From NCBI RefSeq assembly GCF_000027005.1, contig NC_012966.1:372001-436000 (forward strand): 64,000 nucleotides of DNA, read 5' to 3'. The DNA comes from Komagataella phaffii GS115. Taxonomy: Eukaryota; Ascomycota; Pichiomycetes; Pichiales; Pichiaceae. Positions 40,344-50,499 of this stretch are shown piece after piece. The position numbers were made by a program, and so were the translations under genes. Each line of letters starts with the position of its first letter. Positions within the stretch are counted from its first letter, which is position 1. The notes below the pieces were generated by a model. That model did no database searches and had not been told where the DNA came from. It was given only the letters and a program-made list of their open reading frames with translations.

Positions 40344-42689
40344 ATGCAATCCATACATACTAACACCGAATCTGCTCCCACTGTTCCACCAAATAACGAC
40401 TCTTACAGGATGTCACCCAATTCGAAAACACCAGGAGACTCGGACAAGGAACAAGCAGGGGAAAACGCAAACAACTCAAGATCTGGAATGGACCCTTCTC
40501 ATAGCAATACAGGCAACAACAGCACAGGAGCAATTGTTAATCAAGCGGTATCCGATATTGACCATTCGGCGTTCCCTAGAAACGACTCATTGAGCCAATT
40601 TTTCCCTCGGTTTTCGTTCGACTCCAACGCTTCAAATTCACTATCAATGTCCTTTGGTGGCGATGGTACCCCTTCCTTTTCTTACAACTCCAACTCTGAA
40701 CTTCCACGTGGATACTCAGTAGTCGGACCGGCATTGAATAATGTCTCATTCAACAAGAAGGGCTCTACCTCCAAGGAAACAAAGTCTAAACCTCCTAACA
40801 ATGAAGTATACGCGTTGCCATATCAGGGCTCTGATTATTTCAACAGACGACCAAGTGACCAATTGGACCCGTTTATCCCATCCCTTCAGAGTTCTCGTTC
40901 CAGACAAGGCTCCATGCTTCACAGACCGCGTCAAATGAGCATTTTGGCATCAAACACCGGTGGTGAGTCGCAATCAGACTTTGATTCCTTTTTGAGGAAA
41001 GATGGATTCAAAGGGATGCTTGTCGATCAAGGGGATCTTCTTGATAACATCGGCAACTTCGATGGTCAATATCATCGCAATTCTATTCTGCCTTTTCCTA
41101 GGTTGTCAATATCTGCCCCATCCAACCAAGGGTTATATGGAAATCAAACACCTCCATTCGCTCCTCAAACTACTGGGGTTCAACAGAATACAAATCCAAA
41201 TCAATATCAGAACCAAAACCAACTAAATTATAGGGGCAAACCTGGACCTTATATAAAGACAGATCCGACAAAGCAGGATGATGAGGAAAGGAGAGGGCCA
41301 CAGGATGCCACTCAGCCGAAGCAGGAGTATACGTTCAACTCTAAGGTAGCTTCGAAAGAGCCAAGTTTATCTCCCTCTCCAGCTGCTTCGTACCCACCCG
41401 AGGATAAGAAGGCACATACCCAACAGAATGCAACAGGCAGTATTAACGTCAATAACTCAATCAACAACGTCCAGGGATCTAAACAATTTCAATATCAGCA
41501 GGTGCCGACCGCGGGTCAGTATTATACACAGAATCCACCATTGCCAAGTCAGAACGACCAAGGACAGCATATTACTCAGGTACCGCAGATACCCAGTCAT
41601 CCATTGGCTCCTGACCATTTACAACAACAACAACAACAACAACCCCAGCAACAGCAACAACAACCTCAACAACAGGCATATGGTCGTCAGCAGAACTATT
41701 CAATGTCACAATACCAGCCAAAGGCAAACATGTACTACCAACAATATCCTCAATCAGGATTTCAATATCCCAACACCTCAAATACACAGATCCCAATGAC
41801 ACCACAAAATCAACAGCAGAATCGTTCAACCAAAAAGGCAAAAACTATTCAATCTCAATCTGCAATTGCTTCACCTCGTGACTTATCGCCTGGATCACCC
41901 CCCACATCGGGTAATGAAACTGTTCGACCACTGGTTGGTGCGACAAAGATTGATCAATTGATGTTGGTGATTCAAGCCAGAAATAAGGGAATTACAAAAC
42001 CTATAGCAAGAGCTCCAGATGGGAGTATCATTGAAGATGAAACTGTGATACCCAAAGTTAATGATTTGGTTGGCGGCATTGAAAAACCACACTCAAAGGG
42101 TTCTAAGCAACATGAATGTCCTCACTGCTTCAAGAAGTTTACCCAGGCAACTCATCTAGAAGTCCATATTCGAAGCCATATTGGCTTGAAGCCTTATGCT
42201 TGTGAGTACTGTGGGAAAAGATTCACTCAAGGTGGAAACCTGAGGACCCATCTTCGTTTGCATACGGGCGAAAAACCTTTTGAGTGTAATACTTGCCATA
42301 AGAAGTTCAGCAGGAAGGGAAATTTACAAGCCCATCGTCTGACCCATGAAAACTTTAAGCCATTTGTTTGCAAACTTGACGATTGCAACAAAACATTCAC
42401 TCAGTTGGGGAACTTGAAAGCTCACCAAAACCGTTTCCATTTTGAGAGTTTGAATATGCTAACTACAAAGTTGGCAAGCCTCAGCGCTTCTGGAGAAGAA
42501 GATCTTCAAACGGCGTTCAATAAGCTTCCTCAACAAGAACGTGAGTTATTGGAGTATTTCTCCAACTTGTACAAGAATCTTAACAGGGGTATTCGTGGCC
42601 GTGGAGGTGGAGCTCATTCACCTCAACAACAATTACCACAGGAAGAAGAGAAACAGGTCGATCAACAACAAAACTATTACATGACTTGA
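40344..42689 (+). CDS. AZF1: C2H2 zinc-finger transcription factor, Azf1-like
   Basis: 781 aa. The first 560 residues are Asn/Gln/Ser/Pro-rich with a CAA-encoded Gln run (about 41620-41675). Four C2H2 fingers follow from about residue 590: CPHCFKKFTQATHLEVHIRSH, CEYCGKRFTQGGNLRTHLRLH, CNTCHKKFSRKGNLQAHRLTH and CKLDDCNKTFTQLGNLKAHQ. The finger order and the linkers (IGLKPYA, TGEKPFE, ENFKPFV) match S. cerevisiae Azf1, a carbon-source-dependent nuclear activator of CLN3 on glucose and of cell-wall genes on other carbon sources. The tail is Gln-rich. ATG at 40344. A different member of the same finger class cannot be excluded because the rest of the protein is unconserved. Confidence 0.82.
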   Translation: MQSIHTNTESAPTVPPNNDSYRMSPNSKTPGDSDKEQAGENANNSRSGMDPSHSNTGNNSTGAIVNQAVSDIDHSAFPRNDSLSQFFPRFSFDSNASNSLSMSFGGDGTPSFSYNSNSELPRGYSVVGPALNNVSFNKKGSTSKETKSKPPNNEVYALPYQGSDYFNRRPSDQLDPFIPSLQSSRSRQGSMLHRPRQMSILASNTGGESQSDFDSFLRKDGFKGMLVDQGDLLDNIGNFDGQYHRNSILPFPRLSISAPSNQGLYGNQTPPFAPQTTGVQQNTNPNQYQNQNQLNYRGKPGPYIKTDPTKQDDEERRGPQDATQPKQEYTFNSKVASKEPSLSPSPAASYPPEDKKAHTQQNATGSINVNNSINNVQGSKQFQYQQVPTAGQYYTQNPPLPSQNDQGQHITQVPQIPSHPLAPDHLQQQQQQQPQQQQQQPQQQAYGRQQNYSMSQYQPKANMYYQQYPQSGFQYPNTSNTQIPMTPQNQQQNRSTKKAKTIQSQSAIASPRDLSPGSPPTSGNETVRPLVGATKIDQLMLVIQARNKGITKPIARAPDGSIIEDETVIPKVNDLVGGIEKPHSKGSKQHECPHCFKKFTQATHLEVHIRSHIGLKPYACEYCGKRFTQGGNLRTHLRLHTGEKPFECNTCHKKFSRKGNLQAHRLTHENFKPFVCKLDDCNKTFTQLGNLKAHQNRFHFESLNMLTTKLASLSASGEEDLQTAFNKLPQQERELLEYFSNLYKNLNRGIRGRGGGAHSPQQQLPQEEEKQVDQQQNYYMT

Positions 42690-42814
42690 TTCACAGGTAT
42701 GGGTTAAGTAGATAACGCTGGTAGTAACCGAAAACACTAGAAAATAGTATTTGTATGTTCTACGTGGAGTCTTATGTCACATTCACGTTTGAAATTATCA
42801 ATTAATTTACAGAG

Positions 42815-45784
42815 TTAACTGTCAAAATTTATTGTATCTGGCGCAGTGGTCCAATCATTAAAGAAGAGATCGTCAAACTCGTAGTTGCTCAACGGTTTCA
42901 AATCTTTGTTTATCGGGCCTTGGCTATGATGATCCATGTCATTGGATCCATCTGATGTAGCTACGCTAGCTCTTCTTGGATCATTCATATTCGATATGTT
43001 TGACATATGATTATTGAATTTTTGGGCCGCTTCAGGATTTTGCACTGTTGATGACAACCCCGAGGGCACCATTGTAAAGTTCTGTAGTAAGTTTTCTACC
43101 GAGTTACTGTTATTTACAACAGACTTTGAATTTCCTGGGTCGTGGTTATTATTATTATCATTCTGCAACGGGTATAATCCATCCAGAACTGTCACAGGTT
43201 GTGATCCATCAGGAGTATTCGACGAGGATGGTTGGCCTGATAGGTTCCTTTCATTTTGTCCCTGTTCAACCTTGTTGGAGTTCAGCATGTAAGGTGGAAG
43301 GAATCTTCCGAAAATTTTCATATCTAGCTGGTCCATCATGCCGGGAATGTACTTTGTTTGTACAAAATTATTGTTCAAATTAGAATTGTTTATACTTTGA
43401 AATGCTGGATTATCGATACCTTGAGTGTTAGAAGTTTCTGAGAGATTAGGCATATTTAGGTTGATCCCTGTAAACACACCATCGATGTAGTTCACCCCAT
43501 TCACTTTCTGATCAATCTTTGTATTTGAGGAACCATCTTCGATGTTAGTGTTTTCAAACTGAGAACCAAAGGAAGAGTAATCGATATTCTCTGGGTCCAC
43601 AGATTTCACAGTTCCAGAATAGTTACTTGGTTGTAACTGCCTGTGTTCACCCTGTTTCTGATACTGGGTAGCAGCTGGGTTATTCAACCCTGATGGTGGT
43701 TGCTGTGCCTTTGCTAGGTTGACCTTTGCAGTTCTTCTGTTTAACTGCTCAAACAAAGAGTTGAGAATATTATACGTTCTTCTTGCCGCCATACTACTAT
43801 CTTTGAGGATATTTAAGACCTCTCTTCCACTCTCTGTATCTTTCTTGATTTCCATGTATTGGGGATCCAGTTCTCCATTGTCTTTCTTCGGTGGAGCGAA
43901 ATGAACATAGTACACCAGACATGCCACGGAAAAAAAAATGGTATAAATGGAAAACCAATATGAACCACTTAACATTTTCCTATTAATCATGTCTTCGGCT
44001 AGTTTAACAACAATTCTGGCAACATTGACACAATTCTTGGCTTTCTCGATAGAAGTGATCTCTTCGGGCGACGGAGGGATAGAACTATTTCCAACCTTAT
44101 CCTTTTCTGAGATGTAATGAATAAATGGCCTGTAGAGAATAATCTTGACATGCAGGTATGCCAAATGAAGCAATCTGTTAGCTTTAAAATACTCGGTCGG
44201 TGGTTCTATCCCCGGTTTTAGTTCTGCAGGTAGACTATTGACCCAATTTTGGAGATCCATCTCAAGTTCATGAACGATTTCATGAGCCAATAAATCATTG
44301 TTCTCAAGTGGGGTATCGCCACTGTTTGAGGTTGGTTTCTGTAGTTTGACAGGATATAATTTTTTCACAATTTTCTTCATTATGAATATCAATCTAGTGT
44401 GAGCATTGGCTATTCCTGAACTGGATAACTTTGTACCTTGTAAATCGAACCTATATCCGGTTTCACTAATGTTCTCATCATCAAGTTCGATAGGCATTTC
44501 CTGGTCGAAATCCTCTTCAGAAATGGTTCTTGGAAGCCCCAGCATTGTATTGACATAGATGTCCATTTTATAGATAGTCCAAAAAAGACGCTTTCTTGTT
44601 TCTAACTCAATTGGATTGAAAGGATAGTTCAACTGACGATGCAAACCTTCTCTCAATGCAGCTCTTAGAGCAATGCCAATATAAGAATAGCATGTTGAAA
44701 GACGAGCCGAACATTGTAAAAAAATGATCAGCATAACAATAGTCTGAATTCCGTAGGTATCCCTGGTATCCGTGATATCTATTAGTTTTCTTGCGGCAAT
44801 AAAATACTTGTAACCCTCATCGTCTATGAGACTTTCATCAGAAGAGTCTTTGGGCTTGGAGCTCTTTTGGCCGTGATTAATCCCATCAGTCTTGCAAAAA
44901 AGAGCACCACAAGCCATCACCGAATATACAAGAGGTAAAAACCTTTGTTGTTTATTGGTGTAGTTTGCCAAATCTGTTTCATATAACTCATTCAGGTCCT
45001 CAATAAATGCGGGTCTGTGATAAAAGCGGAAAAGTACACACGCGTTGTCCCAAGTCTTGTAGATAAGCTTCAGCGCAATATCTCTCGGAGGTAATATGAT
45101 ACGTATTTCCCTCCCTAGATTAGATTCTATGGAACCATCAATAGAAGCATTATTATGATTGGGACTGTGATTAGAGAAGGACCCTCCTTGCCCCAATGAA
45201 GGAGGAGCTGGCTGCTGTACAGGTTGTTGCATCGTTTTGTGAAGCATCTCAATGTAATTGTCAGAAAGAGCCTTGACTGAAATTAATTCATCACTTGATT
45301 TATCGGCTCTCAATTGTTTTAAGATCGATGCTAGACGAATCGGATTAACTCGAACAGTTGGAGCACTGTTGGGGTATATCAACTGGTTTAAAAGATCTTC
45401 GTAATATTTGAGTGCGTCTCTCATCCTTTGGAAATCGATTTCAGGAGGTTTTACAGATTTTTGTACGGAACTTGTTGCATTAATGTTTGACGGAGCACTC
45501 AGACTCAGAGATTGTCCCTGTCTCTTCTTACTGGAAGGTTGGCTGTAAGTGCACTCATAGGAATAAACGGTACAATGAATGCATGGTTGTTGACCATCAC
45601 ATTTGACCTTCTTTTTCCGACATTCATCACAAGCTCTGGTGACTCTTCTTCTCTTCTGAACTGAAATGTTTGGGGTAGATTTTGCATCTACTTTTGGATT
45701 CGGCAGAATAACCTTATTACCGGGTACTATTTGTTGAGAAGCCATGGGCTGTATACTCTGCTCCAGCCGATGTTTAGGAGGCAT
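42815..45784 (-). CDS. TRM1: Zn(II)2Cys6 activator of methanol genes, Trm1/Prm1 (Asg1 family)
   Basis: 989 aa. The zinc cluster has Cys52, 55, 62, 68, 71 and 78 (CDEC, RKKKVKC, DGQQPC, IHC, TVYSYEC) with a basic lead RRRVTRA. The fungal-specific transcription factor domain follows from about residue 240 (KLIYKTWDNACVLFRFYHRPAF, YGIQTIVMLIIFLQ, EGLHRQLNYPFNPIELE, RKRLFWTIYKMD). The C-terminus is Asn/Ser-rich and ends with an acidic-aromatic patch (YEFDDLFFNDWTTAPD) suited to activation. The cluster matches yeast Asg1 and the methylotroph regulators Trm1 (C. boidinii), Mpp1 (Ogataea) and Prm1/Trm1 (K. phaffii), which activate AOX1 and other methanol genes. Length and my memory of its distance from MLS1 support the Prm1/Trm1 call. 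Confidence 0.75.
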   Translation of the reverse strand: MPPKHRLEQSIQPMASQQIVPGNKVILPNPKVDAKSTPNISVQKRRRVTRACDECRKKKVKCDGQQPCIHCTVYSYECTYSQPSSKKRQGQSLSLSAPSNINATSSVQKSVKPPEIDFQRMRDALKYYEDLLNQLIYPNSAPTVRVNPIRLASILKQLRADKSSDELISVKALSDNYIEMLHKTMQQPVQQPAPPSLGQGGSFSNHSPNHNNASIDGSIESNLGREIRIILPPRDIALKLIYKTWDNACVLFRFYHRPAFIEDLNELYETDLANYTNKQQRFLPLVYSVMACGALFCKTDGINHGQKSSKPKDSSDESLIDDEGYKYFIAARKLIDITDTRDTYGIQTIVMLIIFLQCSARLSTCYSYIGIALRAALREGLHRQLNYPFNPIELETRKRLFWTIYKMDIYVNTMLGLPRTISEEDFDQEMPIELDDENISETGYRFDLQGTKLSSSGIANAHTRLIFIMKKIVKKLYPVKLQKPTSNSGDTPLENNDLLAHEIVHELEMDLQNWVNSLPAELKPGIEPPTEYFKANRLLHLAYLHVKIILYRPFIHYISEKDKVGNSSIPPSPEEITSIEKAKNCVNVARIVVKLAEDMINRKMLSGSYWFSIYTIFFSVACLVYYVHFAPPKKDNGELDPQYMEIKKDTESGREVLNILKDSSMAARRTYNILNSLFEQLNRRTAKVNLAKAQQPPSGLNNPAATQYQKQGEHRQLQPSNYSGTVKSVDPENIDYSSFGSQFENTNIEDGSSNTKIDQKVNGVNYIDGVFTGINLNMPNLSETSNTQGIDNPAFQSINNSNLNNNFVQTKYIPGMMDQLDMKIFGRFLPPYMLNSNKVEQGQNERNLSGQPSSSNTPDGSQPVTVLDGLYPLQNDNNNNHDPGNSKSVVNNSNSVENLLQNFTMVPSGLSSTVQNPEAAQKFNNHMSNISNMNDPRRASVATSDGSNDMDHHSQGPINKDLKPLSNYEFDDLFFNDWTTAPDTINFDS

Positions 45785-46395
45785 TTTAGTTATAAAGAAG
45801 GGAGATTAATACAGGGCAAAGATGATTGTGATAATCCCTAGTGTAGAAGGAAAAGAAAGAAGGACAAGGAAGTCACGTGCAGCAGGTGAAAAAAACACCA
45901 GCACAAGGGATGAAGTGCTGGCGGTTGAAGACGGAGGATCAAAGAAGGGGATGAAATTTCCTACTGTGAGCCGTAAAAACAGAAATCAGAAATCTGACTG
46001 GGGTCTACTGTTTCAAAGTGCTGTATGGGGCTGATTTAGGCTGTTATTTTCCTGTTTGCTGTGTAGTCAGGGTTGGGAGGGGAAGAATCTAATTACGCGC
46101 GACTATGACAGCCATTTAAGATTTGAAGTCTGCGTCAGTTAAGGGGTACGACAGAAGAAATGGAACTGAACCTTCAGTTGGACCATTGAACCCGGTGCAA
46201 TATCAAATCCAGCCTCTACTGCATGTAATCTCAGCTCTTAACGGCTTGTTTGTCGGCCTGTATCTTTAAATTCGACTTTTTTATTGTTCTAAATGCAGGT
46301 CATCGCCTGGCTGTTGGGATCTTTCTTCGCGAGCATATTCCATCAGGGGACCATTATGGATTATTCATCAACCTAATACTAATCGTAATCATCGG
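45785..46395. promoter_or_regulatory. Divergent promoter region TRM1 / TFB3
   Basis: About 610 bp. TCACGTG (45873-45879) is an E-box of the Cbf1/bHLH type, about 90 bp upstream of the TRM1 ATG. Short frames here (for example 46250-46456) lack protein character. No RNA gene seen. Confidence 0.4.
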
Positions 46396-47346
46396 ATGGA
46401 TACTGAAGAATATTGCCCCATATGCAAGACAGACAAGTATCTGTCTCCGGATATGAAGTTTCTGATCAATCCAGAGTGCTATCACAAGATCTGTGAATCA
46501 TGTGTTGATCGCTTTTACAGTCTTGGACCTAGTAAGTGCATGTATCCCAATTGTAACAAAATTCTTCGAAGGAATAAGTTCAAGACTCAGGTGTTTGACG
46601 ATTTAAGCATAGAAAAAGAATGTGATGTCAGGAGCAGAGTGATGAAAGTTTTCAACAAGAATGAGGAAGACTTTTCAGACCTCAAAGACTACAATCAATA
46701 CTTGGAAGAGATAGAGGACATAGTGAACAACCTTGTGAATAACGTAGATATAGAGGAAACGGAGAAAAAACTCAAGGATTACGAATTACTAAATCAAAAG
46801 GAGATCTTGGAGAATAACACTAAACAAGTTGAGAAAGATCAAATACAGGCCGATCTGACCAAACTAGAAACACAACTCAAACAGGAAAAACGTCGTCATG
46901 AGAAACAAACAGCAGAGGAGGACAAGTTGTTGAAAAAGGCTAACGAGGCCGCCTTAATTGACCAAATGCAAAACGAGTCCGCACAACCACCGCAAGCAGT
47001 TAGGATGCATAATACGAACGTGCTAAGGAAATCATCAGCACGAAAGAAGCATATTAAGGAGCTAGAGGAGCAGATAAATATGCATCGACGAGCTCTTGGA
47101 GCAGGTGGACATGGTATTGAATCAAGTGTGCCACCGCAAACTCCATTCACACCGTTTAATGGCGATAAAGATAGGACGAAGTATTATCAATTTCAGGATA
47201 ACTACTACGATCCAATATTCAATGATATGGTGTCAAAGGATCCCACATTCACAGCGTCAGGTTACGATATCAAGAAGTATTTCAAGAGGAGTCTTGCTGA
47301 AGCCTTTACAGGTCTCAACATCTTTGTTTCGGAAGAGATTTCTTAG
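46396..47346 (+). CDS. TFB3: TFIIH subunit Tfb3 (MAT1)
   Basis: 316 aa. The N-terminal RING starts at Cys7 (CPICKTDKYLSPDMKFLINP, then ECYHKICESCVDR and CMYPNC). FKTQVFDDLSIEKECDVRSRV follows, then a long charged coiled coil and the conserved C-terminal region (FTPFNGDKDR, AEAFTGLNIFVSEEIS). In the family it bridges the Kin28-Ccl1 kinase to core TFIIH and Rad3, for transcription initiation and repair. ATG at 46396; S. cerevisiae Tfb3 is 321 aa, so the length is right. Confidence 0.95.
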   Translation: MDTEEYCPICKTDKYLSPDMKFLINPECYHKICESCVDRFYSLGPSKCMYPNCNKILRRNKFKTQVFDDLSIEKECDVRSRVMKVFNKNEEDFSDLKDYNQYLEEIEDIVNNLVNNVDIEETEKKLKDYELLNQKEILENNTKQVEKDQIQADLTKLETQLKQEKRRHEKQTAEEDKLLKKANEAALIDQMQNESAQPPQAVRMHNTNVLRKSSARKKHIKELEEQINMHRRALGAGGHGIESSVPPQTPFTPFNGDKDRTKYYQFQDNYYDPIFNDMVSKDPTFTASGYDIKKYFKRSLAEAFTGLNIFVSEEIS

Positions 47347-47530
47347 CAAGCCCTGTGTATAGTTTTATAGTACAACCATTGGTCATCTGCTAGGAGGTGC
47401 GTACCGCGAAGGAACTCGAAAACTATCTTACTTTCTCCCCCTTGTAAGCTGTGTATCTCCAGACCTCCTCCCACCAACCGCGGTCGCTTCTTCCAGTCTG
47501 CCTCCCCCCCTAGGCCGGGTCACAAATTTT

Positions 47531-47537
47531 TGTTTAC
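47531..47537 (-). promoter_or_regulatory. Forkhead-type site in front of the forkhead gene
   Basis: TGTTTAC on the plus strand (GTAAACA on the minus) is the consensus forkhead site RTAAAYA. It lies 95 bp upstream of the ATG at 47632. Confidence 0.4.
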
Positions 47538-47631
47538 CGTTGGGCCATCCAAACGAAAACAAACAAACAGAGCAAAGACTACAAAGGAATCGAGAGAATT
47601 TTATTTGCAGATCATTTCACAAAAAGTCACC

Positions 47632-49419
47632 ATGTCGTCCCCAAGAAAGAGGCCTATTGATGACGATCTCAATGGGATACCATTTCAGGACGATCCGGTG
47701 GAGCTGATCAACCAGGTGACCTTAACACTAACTACTCCTCCCGATGGTATACCCACAAATGTCAGTTTGGAGTATAACAACAGCAAGAATGTGCAGAACG
47801 AAATTCAGGCGTACGCAAAGATATCGGGATGTGATTGGACTTTTTATGTCAAATCGTTGAATGTTGTTATCGGAAGGAATACCGAGTTCAATCAGAATGG
47901 ATATGGAGATGAGGAGACCAAGGTGGACATTGATCTGGGGCCTTCTAAGGTGGTATCCAGAAAGCACGCTTCGATCAACTACAATCTGAACTCAAGGAAA
48001 TGGGAGCTGAAAATTTTGGGTAGAAACGGACTGAAAATCGATGGTATTCGGTACAGCTACAGTAAAGATGAAGGTGCAGTCACGGAACTGAAATCTGGTA
48101 ATATTATCGATGTGGGTGGAACCCAGATGATGTTTATCCTTCCAGACTCTTCTCCGGTAATCGCCAAACAATTTCTATTGAATTTGAAGAATAAGAAATT
48201 GAAGAACTCCGATAGTTCCACCATGCTCAACAAGATGCCAACAGAATACCATCAGCAATACAACTTCTACAATAATACCCTGAAAGGATTTCAGCTATAC
48301 AACAAACAAATCCCTCCACAAGAACTATCTAAGCCACAGTCGTCATCTATAAGTTATGATCAACTTTCACAACAAAATCAAACCCAGCAAAGTATGATTG
48401 AATTGGACTCCGAGCAAGATTTATCGAAGGACGATGCTAAAGATATCAAGCCTCCGTATTCATATGCGACCATGATTACACAGGCGATCTTAACAAACGA
48501 ACAAGGCATACTCTCATTGAGTGAGATTTATGACTGGATTTCTTCGCATTATTCTTACTATCGATTTTCCAAAACGGGTTGGCAGAATTCTATCAGACAC
48601 AATCTTTCCTTGAACAAAGCTTTTGAAAAAGTGCCGAGACGCCCAAATGAACCCGGTAAAGGTATGAAATGGCAGATTAGTGAAGCATATAAACAAGATT
48701 TTATGAAAAAGTGGAGGGACGGTACGTTGAACAAAGTGAGAAGAGGAAGCTCGGTGACGAGACAATTGCAATTGCATTTAATTAAAAACAAACGACTACC
48801 TGAATCTAGACCCACCACAGGATCCGGTCCTATACTGCAGGTTAATCCTTCTGCCCCTTCCTCGCTTCCTGCCTCCGCACCACAGTTACCTCCCATGAAC
48901 CAAACAATTCCCTTTGCAACTCATGACGTCAATAGCTTGAACTACATCAATAAAGCCGGGTCCCATCTTTCATCTCCCATGAAATATAGCAACTTCCAAC
49001 CAAATAATGTCAATTCAGTAGGTCAAGGACAGCCCGGCCCACTTCCATTACCCAATTCACAACCAATAGTTCGAAGACCAGAGTCATCTCAAGAAAGGTC
49101 TACTCAAGTATCTAGAACGTTACAAAGTGCCCAAGCGACAAATGGTACCTCCAGTACCGATCTCGCAAACTACCCTGCCAGTCCTCAAAAAAGGTTTCTT
49201 ACCGAAGCGTACACTCCAGAGCGATCGAAAGATAAAAACGGGACGCAGAACTCATCTCCAGCGTTGTGGAACTTCGTCCAATTTTCTACTCCTATTGGTC
49301 CTGATTCCAAAGACAACAAAAGCCCTGTGAATAGTCCGACGGCCACCAAAAATGAATCTACTCAAAACGCCCTTAGTGACTTGAAAAATATTGACCTTGC
49401 CAAAGGCTTCAAGAACTAG
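47632..49419 (+). CDS. Forkhead transcription factor, Fkh1/Fkh2 type
   Basis: 595 aa from the ATG at 47632 (MSSPRKRPIDDDLNG); the frame is open upstream to a TTG, which I do not use. An FHA domain (about residues 70-170, VIGRNTEF and SKVVSRKHASINYN) is followed by a forkhead DNA-binding domain (about 272-360, KPPYSYATMITQAIL, TGWQNSIRHNLSLNKAFEKV, GKGMKWQIS). FHA plus forkhead is the Fkh1/Fkh2 architecture, controlling CLB2-cluster G2/M genes, with the FHA domain recruiting phosphorylated Ndd1-type partners. The C-terminus is disordered with several S/TP sites (YPASPQKR, FSTPIGP), likely Cdk targets. Only one such gene is in view, so Fkh1 and Fkh2 cannot be separated; the length lies between the two. 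Confidence 0.9.
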   Translation: MSSPRKRPIDDDLNGIPFQDDPVELINQVTLTLTTPPDGIPTNVSLEYNNSKNVQNEIQAYAKISGCDWTFYVKSLNVVIGRNTEFNQNGYGDEETKVDIDLGPSKVVSRKHASINYNLNSRKWELKILGRNGLKIDGIRYSYSKDEGAVTELKSGNIIDVGGTQMMFILPDSSPVIAKQFLLNLKNKKLKNSDSSTMLNKMPTEYHQQYNFYNNTLKGFQLYNKQIPPQELSKPQSSSISYDQLSQQNQTQQSMIELDSEQDLSKDDAKDIKPPYSYATMITQAILTNEQGILSLSEIYDWISSHYSYYRFSKTGWQNSIRHNLSLNKAFEKVPRRPNEPGKGMKWQISEAYKQDFMKKWRDGTLNKVRRGSSVTRQLQLHLIKNKRLPESRPTTGSGPILQVNPSAPSSLPASAPQLPPMNQTIPFATHDVNSLNYINKAGSHLSSPMKYSNFQPNNVNSVGQGQPGPLPLPNSQPIVRRPESSQERSTQVSRTLQSAQATNGTSSTDLANYPASPQKRFLTEAYTPERSKDKNGTQNSSPALWNFVQFSTPIGPDSKDNKSPVNSPTATKNESTQNALSDLKNIDLAKGFKN

Positions 49420-49684
49420 GAACAGTTCAGTGTTTTTTTCAGTTTTTTTACTAGTTTCACTATGTACGTACCAACCTCCGTTCTGCATACTATTATTATG
49501 GGGTGCACCGTTATGTTGCGTAACCGATTATTGTGATTATCTAAAGGGGTTATCTTACATCATATTTCGTGTGCCACACATTTAATAATGTATCTGGAAT
49601 TAGCACCTACAACCACGGCTAACTAGAATAATCTCTACGTTGATGGACGCCATTTGGACATTTGTATATTAGAACAAAAATACG

Positions 49685-50362
49685 ATGGATAATAGTAACG
49701 ACGGCATTAAGTTGCTTTTCATTTCCGGCCATCGGGTATTGCTGGAGCCTCAGGTGTTGTGTGAGTACGCTGGAGTATCAGACTTAAACTTTGTTACCAT
49801 TGCTTCCGTCCTAGGGTATATTTTAGAACATTGGAAAGAAGTAGGTGATGTTGAAGAGGCACCACAGTCGGTTGAACAAATCCATTTGCTTCACCTTGGA
49901 TCAAGGCTGGATGGAGAAGTAAGATTGGATCAGATTAACCTTTCGATCTCCAATATTTTTCATGTGTCAATAACTCCACCCCAACTCGTCCTTCCACCGG
50001 GAGGTCATCAAACCAGAAAACTGTCTGCTTTCAAAGGAGTCATCAAGTCCAGAAGAGGGTCCCAGTTATCAGAAACAAAGATGACAAGTGTAAATTTGAA
50101 AACAGAACAGCAAACAGCCGAGAGTCCCAGAACTCATTTAACAGTTAAAGATTTGCCCATCGAACAACAGCAACCGTCGCAGAAGAGATCGGTAGATGAA
50201 CCGAAGACTCCCAAGAACGAAGAGATGGCAAGTGATCAATCGTTGCGCTCATCAAGAATAGATCAAAGGCAAGAAGGAGGTGCCAGGCAACCCGAATCGC
50301 TTGGAAGGAACCTGGAGAGGAATCAACCTGAAACTAAGTCACATTGTTGTGTTATCATGTAA
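49685..50362 (+). CDS. Prenylated ubiquitin-fold protein, UBL3/MUB-like
   Basis: 225 aa, ATG at 49685. Residues about 7-100 look like a ubiquitin fold of the UBL3/MUB kind: IKLLFISGHRVLLEP, a helix with SVLGYILEHWKE, then IHLLHLGSRLDGEVRLDQIN and IFHVSITPP. In human UBL3 the matching parts are LRLILVSGKTKEF, DNWPMDWEEE and LRLIYQGRFLHGNVTLGAL. The protein ends SHCCVIM, a CaaX box (CVIM, farnesyl type) preceded by a second Cys that could be palmitoylated, as in UBL3 (CCVIL). Between the fold and the CaaX box is about 120 residues of charged disordered linker absent from UBL3. I infer a plasma- or endomembrane-bound ubiquitin-fold protein. I know of no S. cerevisiae counterpart. The fold assignment is by eye. 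Confidence 0.65.
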   Translation: MDNSNDGIKLLFISGHRVLLEPQVLCEYAGVSDLNFVTIASVLGYILEHWKEVGDVEEAPQSVEQIHLLHLGSRLDGEVRLDQINLSISNIFHVSITPPQLVLPPGGHQTRKLSAFKGVIKSRRGSQLSETKMTSVNLKTEQQTAESPRTHLTVKDLPIEQQQPSQKRSVDEPKTPKNEEMASDQSLRSSRIDQRQEGGARQPESLGRNLERNQPETKSHCCVIM

Positions 50363-50499
50363 TTATGTAAGCAGGTACGTATTAATCAGGCATGGACTAT
50401 CGGGATGACTAGAACTTGTATGAAGGTATACTCAAGTCTAACCAGCAATCCTTTGCAGATCGAACATGCAACTCTTGGAGGAGAATCTGGAGATTTGGC

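Noticed and set aside
46250..46456. 68-codon hydrophobic frame overlapping the TFB3 start
   Set aside because: Runs through the promoter and the wrong frame of TFB3.
50405..50456. Extra 5' intron of the Rad51-paralogue-like gene (GTATAC to TTGCAG)
   Set aside because: At 33 nt it is shorter than a workable spliceosomal intron; the ATG at 50500 is simpler.
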